Below are positions 28,298 to 37,604 of a stretch of 39,982 bases of DNA, piece by piece; the stretch's first letter is position 1, and each line of letters starts with the position of its first letter. A model generated the notes under the pieces. The model made no database searches. It was not told the DNA's origin and worked only from the letters and a program-made list of their open reading frames with translations. Made by a program: the position numbers and the translations under genes. Origin of the DNA: Lutibacter sp. GTDB taxonomy: Bacteria > Bacteroidota > Bacteroidia > Flavobacteriales > Flavobacteriaceae. The stretch lies in assembly GCA_030590985.1 (NCBI GenBank), contig JAUVBX010000005.1:1-39982 (forward strand), written 5' to 3'.

Positions 28298-28975
28298 ATG
28301 TCAGACTGTTTAAAAGATATGCAGCATCAAACTGCTTTTGAGTTGTTGAGTGATGATGAAAAGAATATACTTGAGGAAAATAAGACTACTATCAGCTATA
28401 AAAAAAATGAAATAATTCTTAAGCAAGGAACTATTGCTAACACAATTCTATATAGTAAAAGCGGCTTATTCAAATTGCATATTGAGGGAACGAAGAAAGA
28501 TATTATACTAGCTATAAAGAAAGATAAAGCATTTTTAGGTTTATCGAGTCTTTATTACATTAACAAGACCTATCTCTATTCTGTAACTGCTTTAAAAAAT
28601 TGTGAAGTTGATATTTATGATAAAGAATCATTTAAATCTGTTTTAAGTAAAAATGCAAATTTTTCAAATGAGATTGTTAAATATATCAATCATAACTCTG
28701 CTAGAATATTTAATAGATTTCTATGTGTTGCAGAAAAAAATGCAAGAGGTAAAGTTGCAGATATGCTTTTGTGTTTTGCCAACAATATCTATGAAAGTTT
28801 AGAATACACTTTAGCGATGACTCGACAAGAGCTCGCCGATTTTGTCGGTTTATCTATGGAAAATACTATCAGGATCTTAAAAGAGTTTGAAGTAGATAAG
28901 TTAATTAAAATGAATGGTAAGAATATCGAAATTACAAACAAAGATGTTCTAGAAAAAATAAGTGATTTTGGGTAA
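28298..28975 (+). CDS. Crp/Fnr family transcriptional regulator
   Basis: 225 aa; cNMP-binding-like ILKQGTIANTILYSKSGLFKLHIEG; HTH TRQELADFVGLSMENTIRILKEFEVDKLI; no Fnr-type cysteine cluster. Confidence 0.93.
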   Translation: MSDCLKDMQHQTAFELLSDDEKNILEENKTTISYKKNEIILKQGTIANTILYSKSGLFKLHIEGTKKDIILAIKKDKAFLGLSSLYYINKTYLYSVTALKNCEVDIYDKESFKSVLSKNANFSNEIVKYINHNSARIFNRFLCVAEKNARGKVADMLLCFANNIYESLEYTLAMTRQELADFVGLSMENTIRILKEFEVDKLIKMNGKNIEITNKDVLEKISDFG

Positions 28976-29049
28976 TTTTTACCTTGACTAATTCCTTTTA
29001 ATTATTTTTTGAATAGGTATTTTTTGTAAATTGGTACAAATTTAAAAAA

Positions 29050-32000
29050 GTGTCAAATCAAAATCCTTTTGCTGTATATAGTGCTTCCGCTGGAAGTGGC
29101 AAAACCTTCACTTTAGTTAAAGAATACTTACAAATAGTATTACAAAATAAAGACACCTATCATTTTCAAAAAATTTTAGCAATTACCTTTACCAATAAGG
29201 CCGCTGCTGAAATGAAAGAACGAGTAATTTCAAATTTACAATCTTTTGCACGTGGCGATTCCTCTGAAATGCTTCAATTAATACAACAAACAATAGGTTT
29301 AGAGGCTGCTCTAATCCAAAAAAGGGCAAAGACAATTATTGAGGCAATCTTGCGTGATTATTCTGCTTTTAATATTACCACAATTGATAGTTTTACGCAT
29401 CGCATTATTCGAAGTTTTGCCTATGATTTTGGGCTATCATTGAATTTTAATGTAGAAACGGATGCAAAAAAATTGTTACAAGAGGCTGTAGATGCTGTTA
29501 TTGGTCAGATAGGGAATGATTTAGAATTAACAAAGGCGTTAGTCGCCTTTTCGCATCAAAAATCAGATGATGACAAGTCTTGGGATATTGGAAAAATTCT
29601 TTTTAAGTTTGCTAGTATCTTATTAAATGAAACAGATAGATTAGCATTTAAAAGTATTGCTGATAAAAGCTTTGGAGATTATTTACAACTTCAAAAAAAG
29701 CTAAAAATACAATTGGCAACACTAGAACCCAAAATGCAGGAAATAGGTGAATCAGCTTTACAAATAATTGCGGATGCTGGTGTAGAACAAAAAGATTTTT
29801 ATCGATCTATGCTACCCAAGCATTTTAGTATGTTATCGACAAATTGGGAAAAAGCTAAGTTTTATGAGCAGAGCGTCTTACGTAAACGTATTGAAGAAAA
29901 TAATTTTTATAGCAAATCAAAATCAGCTAATGTAAAGGCACAAATTGAAAATATATTGCCCCAATTATTAGATCTATATTTACAATCAGAACAGCTATTT
30001 AGTAGAATTACTTTACTTAAATTATTTAGAGAAAACCTAATTCCTTTGGCGGTACTTTCCTATATCCATAAGGCTTTAGAAGATATAAAAGAAACAAATA
30101 ATCTTAGACTGATAAGTGAATTTAATGAATTGATTTTTAAAAAAATTCAAAATGAGCCAACACCATTCATTTATGAGCGTATAGGTGAAAAGTTTCAATA
30201 TTATTTTATAGATGAGATGCAAGATACTTCCGTTCTACAATGGAAAAATTTGGCAAAACTCATAGAGAACGCACTTGCGCAAGAAGGAGGAAGTTTATTG
30301 TTGGTGGGTGATGCCAAACAAGCTATCTATCGTTGGCGAGGAGGTAAATCTGAGCAGTTTATCGGGCTTGCTGATGCCGCTAAAAAAAGTCCTTTTCAAG
30401 TTGCTAAAACGATAGAAAATTTAGACACCAATTTTCGTAGTTTTACTCAGATTATTAACTTTAATAATGCATTTTTTCAGCATATTTCTAGTTTGATGCA
30501 AAATGAGAATTACGCGAAATTGTATTTAAAAGGAAATCAACAAAAGACCAATTCTAAGATTGGAGGATATGTACAAATTGAATTAGTGAAAAAAGAAAAA
30601 GACAATCCTGATAATGATATCTTATATCCAAAGAAAGTACTAGAAACTATTCAAAATTTAGACACTTCTTTTGAATGGAAAGACGTTTGTGTTTTGGTGC
30701 GAAAAAATAGTCAAGGAGTAGCAATTGCCAGTTATTTAAATGAAAATGGTGTCGATATAATTTCATCAGAAAGTTTATTATTAGGAGCAAACACAAAAAT
30801 AGATTTTCTAATTAATCTGCTACAGACTGTAATAGAGCCCAAAGATGAAAAGAGTCGCTTTAATTTATTAGATTTTTTATACGAGCACACAGATATAAAA
30901 ACTGATAAACATAGTTATTTTAAAGATTTAATTCATTTAACTGAAAAAGATTTTTATAGATCACTACAAGCTTATGGGTATGATTTTAAAAAAGAAGTTT
31001 TTTTTGAAAAATCATTATATGATTCTATCGAATATTGTATTAGATCTTTTAAACTGGCTCAAACATCGAATGCTTATTTGCAATATTTTTTAGATGTAGT
31101 ACTAGATTTTCAAATTAAGAATGGTACTGATTTAGCTAGTTTTCTAACCTATTGGGAAGAACAAAAAGATAAATTAAGCATCAGTATGCCTGAAGGCAAA
31201 AATGCTGTGCAAATAATGACTATTCATAAGGCTAAAGGGTTACAGTTTCCAGTAGTTATTTTCCCCTATGATTTAAATATTTATCAACAGATTCAACCAA
31301 ACATATGGTATCCTATTGCAGACCCTGAACAATACCTAGGCTTTAAGAATTTATTGATACCCTACCGAACTAGTTTACAATATACAGATGATATAGGTAG
31401 ACATCTTTATGAGGAAAGACAAGAAATGTTAGAATTAGACAATTATAATTTGTTGTATGTAACCTTAACACGAGCCGTAGAACAATTGTATATAATTACA
31501 GATTATAAGCTTAACCGAGAAAAACAAGGAAACACTAACTATTATTCAGGTTTATTTATCAATTATTTAAAAGCCAACGATCTTTGGGATTTAGAACAAC
31601 AAGTTTATTCTTTTGGAGAAAAAACAAGAGTGATTCTTGATGATAAAAAAGAAGTAAAAGAACCAATTATAGAAGTAATCAATTCTCAAAAACTTATCAG
31701 TACTGATTTATTGCAACATCAAGTAAATCTTTATGCAAGTTCGTCTTTATTATGGGACACCGAACAAGGAAAAGCAATTGCTTTTGGTAATTTATTACAT
31801 GAAATTTTATCACAAATTAAAACCGCTGATGATATTGATACAAGTTTGCAATATTTCTTAAATCAAGGTATTATTAATGAAACAGAATTAACAGCTATTC
31901 GTAAGAAAGTGAATGCTGTTGTTATGCATGCTGATTTAAGTGTTTATTATCAACACAATTTGACTGTTTATTGTGAACGTGAAATAGTAAACAGTTTGGG

Positions 32001-32205
32001 AATGAGCATTATTCCTGATCGTATTGTTGTTTTTCCTAACAAAAAGGCTGTTATTATTGACTATAAAACGGGTGCTATTGAAAATAAGCATAAAATTCAA
32101 ATAAAAAATTATGCTAATTATCTTATGGAAATGGGCTATGAAGTAATCGAAATGTTATTAGTTTATATTGGAGATAAAGTAAAAGTAGTCGCTATTAAAT
32201 CCTAA
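29050..32205 (+). CDS. UvrD-family helicase with C-terminal PD-(D/E)XK nuclease domain (AddA/RecB-like), GTG start
   Basis: 1051 aa; Walker A SASAGSGKTFTLVKEYL; YYFIDEMQDTSVLQW; LLVGDAKQAIYRWRGG; VQIMTIHKAKGLQFPVVIFP; nuclease motifs GNLLHEILSQI and AVIIDYKTG. Confidence 0.94.
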   Translation: MSNQNPFAVYSASAGSGKTFTLVKEYLQIVLQNKDTYHFQKILAITFTNKAAAEMKERVISNLQSFARGDSSEMLQLIQQTIGLEAALIQKRAKTIIEAILRDYSAFNITTIDSFTHRIIRSFAYDFGLSLNFNVETDAKKLLQEAVDAVIGQIGNDLELTKALVAFSHQKSDDDKSWDIGKILFKFASILLNETDRLAFKSIADKSFGDYLQLQKKLKIQLATLEPKMQEIGESALQIIADAGVEQKDFYRSMLPKHFSMLSTNWEKAKFYEQSVLRKRIEENNFYSKSKSANVKAQIENILPQLLDLYLQSEQLFSRITLLKLFRENLIPLAVLSYIHKALEDIKETNNLRLISEFNELIFKKIQNEPTPFIYERIGEKFQYYFIDEMQDTSVLQWKNLAKLIENALAQEGGSLLLVGDAKQAIYRWRGGKSEQFIGLADAAKKSPFQVAKTIENLDTNFRSFTQIINFNNAFFQHISSLMQNENYAKLYLKGNQQKTNSKIGGYVQIELVKKEKDNPDNDILYPKKVLETIQNLDTSFEWKDVCVLVRKNSQGVAIASYLNENGVDIISSESLLLGANTKIDFLINLLQTVIEPKDEKSRFNLLDFLYEHTDIKTDKHSYFKDLIHLTEKDFYRSLQAYGYDFKKEVFFEKSLYDSIEYCIRSFKLAQTSNAYLQYFLDVVLDFQIKNGTDLASFLTYWEEQKDKLSISMPEGKNAVQIMTIHKAKGLQFPVVIFPYDLNIYQQIQPNIWYPIADPEQYLGFKNLLIPYRTSLQYTDDIGRHLYEERQEMLELDNYNLLYVTLTRAVEQLYIITDYKLNREKQGNTNYYSGLFINYLKANDLWDLEQQVYSFGEKTRVILDDKKEVKEPIIEVINSQKLISTDLLQHQVNLYASSSLLWDTEQGKAIAFGNLLHEILSQIKTADDIDTSLQYFLNQGIINETELTAIRKKVNAVVMHADLSVYYQHNLTVYCEREIVNSLGMSIIPDRIVVFPNKKAVIIDYKTGAIENKHKIQIKNYANYLMEMGYEVIEMLLVYIGDKVKVVAIKS

Positions 32206-32245
32206 AAACATCTTTACCAATTTTAAAAAGAGAATAGTACAAAAA

Positions 32246-32545
32246 TTACACAAACTGCAACACCATATCTATTAATGATGTGGCATCTTGTTCACCACTT
32301 TGACGCCATTTCATCTCGCTACTTTTATAAATGATAAAAGTTGGGTTACTTTTTATTCGTAAGGCTTTAGCTAAAGTTTCATTTTTGTCAATATCAATTT
32401 TAATAACTTTAGCTTTATCACCAAGACTAAGAGCTACTTCTTTTAGAGTAGCTATTGCCTGATCTTCTTGTGCCTCATCCCAATCCGAATAAAAATCAAT
32501 GAGTATAGGTATTTCTGAATTTACTAAATCACCAAATTTTGACAT
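32246..32545 (-). CDS. Thioredoxin-fold protein lacking the CxxC active site
   Basis: 99 aa; ILIDFYSDWDEAQEDQAIATL in place of WCxxC; cis-Pro region IKSNPTFIIYK retained; no Cys in the protein. Confidence 0.85.
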   Translation of the reverse strand: MSKFGDLVNSEIPILIDFYSDWDEAQEDQAIATLKEVALSLGDKAKVIKIDIDKNETLAKALRIKSNPTFIIYKSSEMKWRQSGEQDATSLIDMVLQFV

Positions 32546-32557
32546 AGTATTAGGGGC

Positions 32558-34543
32558 TTAATAATTAATAAATTTATAGGTTCCATTACCCATTTCAGCT
32601 TGTAATTTTAAAACATAAGCTGTTTGCGCATAGTTGACAAAAGGTATATGTATTTCATCTCCAGCTAAACGACCAGCATCACTAATTTGATATACGAGTT
32701 GTCCTAGACTGTTGTAAACTTGTAGGCCAGTTAGAGTCACCTCTTTAGTATTACGGATAATAATTTCGTCATTAGCATAAAAAGCACTTACAAAATCATG
32801 TAAATAATTTTGAATGGCTGTAGGAGAATTGGGTTTAAAAACGAGTTTTAAATCTCTTTGAGTTTGATTACTTTCTGAAAAGAAAAGATAATCATTTTCT
32901 CTTAAATCGTGGGTATTCCCTTTTTCATCCATAATATAAAGTGGTTCATCAAAATCTTCCAAATCATCAATCATTATTCTATGTGATCCAGATGTAGCAG
33001 TTTTTACGGTTAAAGGATATTCAGCATCAATATTATAAGAACCAACACCTTGTATGGTGTAAGGACTGTATTCTGAATCATCATCCTCAATAATGAAAAA
33101 CATATCATTGGGACCCACATCTATCATTTGCCCATCATATCCATAGTCAAAACCATCTGTTGCGCTATCATCTGTAAAGGCGTGTAATAGATGACGATGT
33201 CTCTCATTTGGACCTTCATAACCTAAACGTATTCTTGCAGTAACTTGATTAGTGTTTTTTACAGGAATAGAATTAGTACCCTCAAGCATAAAAGTTCTTT
33301 GTTCATTTTTAAAAGTAATGGTACCACCAGAAGTAAAATCAGAACGGACTATAAATCCTTGTCCGACTGGTATATATTGTTGTGGCTCAATTGATCCAGT
33401 TCCTGAACCATAAATGAAATCACCATGAAGTGTGGCTTTTGTACCACCTGATAATGTATATAAAGCATAACCTGCTCCATAAGAAGTGTAATAATGGGTG
33501 TTAGTACTCCAATGCTCCCAATAATATATTGTTCCATCGATTATCTCGCTTCCCGCCTCTAAATCCGAAGTGTGATTTTTTATAAATTCATTTGCATCCA
33601 AAGCAGAAGGATAAGGGTTTCCCACTAAATATTCTTTGTCAGCTGAAATAACTAATGAATAAGTTCCGTCATTCGGCAAACCTTCAAAAGAATAATTTTG
33701 CTGATCTGCGTAAACAGCCGCGGGATTTGTGCCTTTCATACAAAATCCTTCTCCAGGTAACATATCTTTTCCTGTACTGGGATTTGTGCCTCCTAAAATA
33801 AAAAGCGATGTCCAACCATCATCATTGTATGGATCAACATTTCCATCGGTATATTTCCAAAGCCAACGGGTACTTAACTCAATAGGGCTATTTTGGTTAC
33901 CGTCTAAAGCCGCAGTAAAACCAACTTGTGTAGGACTAAAAAGATTAGGAGTTGTCCCATCTTTTAGCACTGTATTTACATTAAATTTAGCGGTATTTTC
34001 AGCTCCATAATTTCGTACAGGTGAAGACCAATAGTTATAACGATAAGAATTCTGTGCGCCATCTTGGTCTTTCAATAAATGACCCAACCCCGAATTGTTA
34101 GAAAGTCCAGTGTGAGTTTGAATTAATTGTGCTTCATCTATAAGTCGAAGATTTCCACTAGTTAATACCAAATCATTTTCAACTTCTAAATCATACAAAT
34201 CAGAAACGGCTAATCCTTGTACACCCGTAGTTGTATTATTCACTGTTAAATTGTAGAAATGGATTTCATTTGAACTGCCATCAATATTTTGGGTAGCATT
34301 CGTTGTGCTGTCAAAATAGGTTGTTCCCGATGTCGGAACAGAAGTTGTACCATCATTTGTGAAATTCCCAACCAGATGTAAATCCCCTTCATTTGTATGT
34401 GTTGCAGTAGATTTATTCGTATAATCATCACCAAAATAGACAGTAGTACCTGATTCAATCTTTAAAGTTCCTTCATTAACAATCTGCCCCTGCATGTTTA
34501 CAAGACCGATAAAGAATCCGAGAAATAGTACTATTCTTTTCAT
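32558..34543 (-). CDS. Secreted T9SS protein with C-terminal sorting domain
   Basis: 661 aa; signal peptide MKRIVLFLGFFIGLVNMQGQ; repeated GTTYFDS / HFYNLTVNNTTTGVQ-like beta segments; C-terminal VTLTGLQVYNSLGQLVYQI...AYVLKLQAEMGNGTYKFINY. Confidence 0.87.
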   Translation of the reverse strand: MKRIVLFLGFFIGLVNMQGQIVNEGTLKIESGTTVYFGDDYTNKSTATHTNEGDLHLVGNFTNDGTTSVPTSGTTYFDSTTNATQNIDGSSNEIHFYNLTVNNTTTGVQGLAVSDLYDLEVENDLVLTSGNLRLIDEAQLIQTHTGLSNNSGLGHLLKDQDGAQNSYRYNYWSSPVRNYGAENTAKFNVNTVLKDGTTPNLFSPTQVGFTAALDGNQNSPIELSTRWLWKYTDGNVDPYNDDGWTSLFILGGTNPSTGKDMLPGEGFCMKGTNPAAVYADQQNYSFEGLPNDGTYSLVISADKEYLVGNPYPSALDANEFIKNHTSDLEAGSEIIDGTIYYWEHWSTNTHYYTSYGAGYALYTLSGGTKATLHGDFIYGSGTGSIEPQQYIPVGQGFIVRSDFTSGGTITFKNEQRTFMLEGTNSIPVKNTNQVTARIRLGYEGPNERHRHLLHAFTDDSATDGFDYGYDGQMIDVGPNDMFFIIEDDDSEYSPYTIQGVGSYNIDAEYPLTVKTATSGSHRIMIDDLEDFDEPLYIMDEKGNTHDLRENDYLFFSESNQTQRDLKLVFKPNSPTAIQNYLHDFVSAFYANDEIIIRNTKEVTLTGLQVYNSLGQLVYQISDAGRLAGDEIHIPFVNYAQTAYVLKLQAEMGNGTYKFINY

Positions 34544-34660
34544 AATAAGTTCGTTTTCAACACGATTTAATCCACAAATATACTTGATTTTTTATTTTGT
34601 TCCTACTTTTTTAAAATAAAGACTATAAATTGAGGTCTAATGTAACTATTTTAAAGTTTG

Positions 34661-34668
34661 TACCTTTG
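34661..34668 (+). promoter_or_regulatory. Bacteroidetes -7 box (TACCTTTG) upstream of polA
   Basis: TAnnTTTG match 26 nt upstream of the ATG. Confidence 0.5.
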
Positions 34669-34693
34669 AAAAATTAAATTACTTAGATTCTAA

Positions 34694-37549
34694 ATGAAAC
34701 AAAAACGACTATTTTTAATAGATGCCTATGCTCTAATCTTTAGAGGTTATTATGCCCTGATAAAGAATCCGCGAGTTACTTCTAAAGGCATGGACACCTC
34801 CGCCATATTGGGTTTTATGAATTCACTTTTGGATGTAATTCGTAGAGAAAAACCCGATCATTTAGCAGTTGCTTTTGATAAAGGAGGCTCAACAGCACGT
34901 CTCGATGTATTCCCAGAATATAAAGCTAATAGAGGAGAAACTCCAGAGGCTATAAAAATTGCCGTTCCTTATATTCATAAGATTTTAGAAGCTATGGAAA
35001 TTCCTATTATTGAAGAAGCCGGTTTTGAAGCCGACGATTTGATAGGAACTCTGTCTAAACAAGCTGAAAAAGAAGGTTATCAAACTTTTATGGTTACTCC
35101 TGATAAAGATTTTGCTCAGCTAGTTTCCGAAAATATATTTATGTACAAACCCTCTAGAATGGGTAATGGTATCGAAATTTGGGGAGTACCCGAAATACAA
35201 GAAAAATTTGAAGTAGAGCGTCCAGAGCAAGTCATCGACTATCTAGGTATGATGGGTGATAGTATCGATAATATTCCAGGTTTACCCGGAGTAGGAGATA
35301 AGACTGCTAAAAAGTTTATTAAAGAATATGGAAGTCTTGAGGGATTGCTAGAAAATACCCATGAGCTAAAAGGAAAGTTGCGCGAAAAGGTAGAAGCGAA
35401 TGCTGATTTGGGTCGTTTGTCTAAACAATTAGCGACTATTATGTTAGATTGTCCTGTGACTTTTAATGAAAAAGATTACGAATTATCAACCCCAAAATTT
35501 GAGAATGTACAAGCACTTTTTCAAGAGTTGGAATTCCGTAGAATGTGGGAAACTTTTCTGCGAATTTTTAAAGCACCTACCTTAAAAGTTGAGAGTCAAG
35601 AACCGGGAGACAAGAAACAAGATACAATTGATAACAAAGAAAAGAGAGCAGAAAAAATAGAGAAGCGGCAAGAAGGTTTTCAATTAGATTTATTTGCAAC
35701 GCCAATAGTTGAAGAGAACTCAAAAACGATTGGCTTCAATAGTTTAGAAAATACCGATCATCTTTACCAACATATCAATACGGCTCTTAGTAGAAAGTTG
35801 TTTTTAGAAAAGTTATTACAACAAAAATCAGTATGTTTTGATACAGAAACGACTAGTTTAAACACTTTTGAAGCAGAGTTAGTGGGTATTGCATTCTCTT
35901 ATGAAAAAGGAAAGGGTTATTATGTTTCTTTTCCTTCAAATCAAAAAGAAGCTCAAGAAATAATTGAGGAATTACGTCCGTTTTTTGAAGCTGAAAACAT
36001 CGAAAAGATTGGACAAAATCTTAAATACGATTTAAAAGTATTAGACAAATATCAAATTGAAGTTAAAGGAGTGCTTTTTGATACGATGTTAGCTCATTAT
36101 CTGTTACAACCTGATATGCGGCATAATATGAATGTATTGGCAGAGACCTATTTGCAATATCATCCAATGCCTATAGAAAATTTAATTGGGAAAAAAGGGA
36201 AAAATCAACGTACTATGCGTAGTGTTTCTATCGAAGAGCAAACGGAATATGCGGTAGAAGATGCAGATATTACTTACCAATTAAAACAAGTTTTTGAACC
36301 GCAATTAAAGAAAAATAATTTGACCGAATTATTCCAAAATATTGAAATGCCCTTACTTCGTGTTTTGACAAAAATGGAATTAGAAGGTATTCAATTGGAT
36401 GCCGATTTTTTACAGAGTCTAACACAAGATTTGAATAAAGATATCATTCAGTTACGGACTGCTATTTATAAGACTGCTAATAAGGAGTTTAATTTGGCAT
36501 CACCTCGTCAACTTGGAGAAGTCCTTTTTGATGATCTGAAATTGGTAGATAAACCCAAGAAAACTAAAACAGGACAATATGCAACGGGTGAAGAAATTCT
36601 GTCAAGGTTAGCTAATGAACATGAAATAGTGGCTAATATTCTGAAATGGCGTGGTTTGGTTAAATTAAAAAATACCTATGTAGAAGCCTTGCCTAAAGAA
36701 GTAAATCAGAAAACAGGGCGTATTCACACTACTTTTTCACAAGCGGTAGCTGCCACAGGACGTTTGAGTTCTAATAATCCAAATTTACAAAATATACCTA
36801 TCCGAACAGAACGAGGTCGTCAAGTTCGAAAGGCATTTGTTCCACGAAGTAAAGATTTCACTTTACTTGCTGCAGATTATTCACAAATAGAATTGCGTTT
36901 AATTGCGGAACTCAGTGGTGATGAAACGATGAAACAATCATTTTTACGTGGAGAAGACATTCATAAAGCTACGGCAGCAAAAGTTTTTAAGGTTGCTTTA
37001 GACGAGGTTACTCGAGAACAAAGAAGTCATGCGAAAACAGTAAATTTCGGAATTATTTATGGTGTTTCTGCTTTTGGATTAAGTCAACAAACTAATTTAA
37101 CTCGTAAGGAATCTAAAGAACTGATCGATACGTATTATGAGACTTATCCAACTTTAAAAACCTATATCGCCAATCAGGTGAATTTAGCACGTGATCAAGG
37201 TTATGTAGAAACATTATTAGGGAGACGTCGCTATTTAAAAAACATCAATTCACGTAATGCAATGGTACGTGCCGCTGATGAACGGAATGCGGTAAATGCG
37301 CCTTTGCAAGGGAGTGCTGCTGACATTATTAAAATAGCAATGATTAACATTCAAAAGCTATTAGACCAAGGTAACTATCGGTCAAAAATGTTATTACAAG
37401 TACACGATGAATTGGTGTTCGACATTCATAAGGATGAATTGGAAACTTTACAATCGATTATTAAAGAAACGATGGAAAATGCCTACAAATTATCAATTCC
37501 TTTGATAGTTGATATTGGTTTGGGTGATGATTGGCTGGAGGCGCATTAA
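34694..37549 (+). CDS. polA: DNA polymerase I with 5' nuclease, 3'-5' exonuclease and polymerase domains
   Basis: 951 aa; LFLIDAYALIFRGYYA; VTPDKDFAQLV; CFDTETTSLNTFEAELVGIAFS; TGRLSSNNPNLQNIPIRTERGRQVRKAFVPR; LLAADYSQIELRLIAELSGD; LLQVHDELVFDIHKDEL. Confidence 0.97.
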   Translation: MKQKRLFLIDAYALIFRGYYALIKNPRVTSKGMDTSAILGFMNSLLDVIRREKPDHLAVAFDKGGSTARLDVFPEYKANRGETPEAIKIAVPYIHKILEAMEIPIIEEAGFEADDLIGTLSKQAEKEGYQTFMVTPDKDFAQLVSENIFMYKPSRMGNGIEIWGVPEIQEKFEVERPEQVIDYLGMMGDSIDNIPGLPGVGDKTAKKFIKEYGSLEGLLENTHELKGKLREKVEANADLGRLSKQLATIMLDCPVTFNEKDYELSTPKFENVQALFQELEFRRMWETFLRIFKAPTLKVESQEPGDKKQDTIDNKEKRAEKIEKRQEGFQLDLFATPIVEENSKTIGFNSLENTDHLYQHINTALSRKLFLEKLLQQKSVCFDTETTSLNTFEAELVGIAFSYEKGKGYYVSFPSNQKEAQEIIEELRPFFEAENIEKIGQNLKYDLKVLDKYQIEVKGVLFDTMLAHYLLQPDMRHNMNVLAETYLQYHPMPIENLIGKKGKNQRTMRSVSIEEQTEYAVEDADITYQLKQVFEPQLKKNNLTELFQNIEMPLLRVLTKMELEGIQLDADFLQSLTQDLNKDIIQLRTAIYKTANKEFNLASPRQLGEVLFDDLKLVDKPKKTKTGQYATGEEILSRLANEHEIVANILKWRGLVKLKNTYVEALPKEVNQKTGRIHTTFSQAVAATGRLSSNNPNLQNIPIRTERGRQVRKAFVPRSKDFTLLAADYSQIELRLIAELSGDETMKQSFLRGEDIHKATAAKVFKVALDEVTREQRSHAKTVNFGIIYGVSAFGLSQQTNLTRKESKELIDTYYETYPTLKTYIANQVNLARDQGYVETLLGRRRYLKNINSRNAMVRAADERNAVNAPLQGSAADIIKIAMINIQKLLDQGNYRSKMLLQVHDELVFDIHKDELETLQSIIKETMENAYKLSIPLIVDIGLGDDWLEAH

Positions 37550-37556
37550 TAATTTT

Positions 37557-37604
37557 ATTTTTTATTGTAGAGACGTTGCATGCAACGTCTCTACAATAAA
37601 AAAT
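37557..37604. repeat. REP-like palindrome copy 2 between converging polA and A2M genes
   Basis: ATTTTTTATTGTAGAGACGTTGCATGCAACGTCTCTACAATAAAAAAT, perfect 48-bp palindrome; T-runs on both ends make it also a plausible bidirectional terminator. Confidence 0.92.

Noticed and set aside
34246-34458. Alternative-frame ORFs in the 32558-34543 T9SS gene (33349-33537, 33729-34010, 34246-34458)
   Set aside because: Contained in a confident secreted-protein CDS with a signal peptide and CTD.
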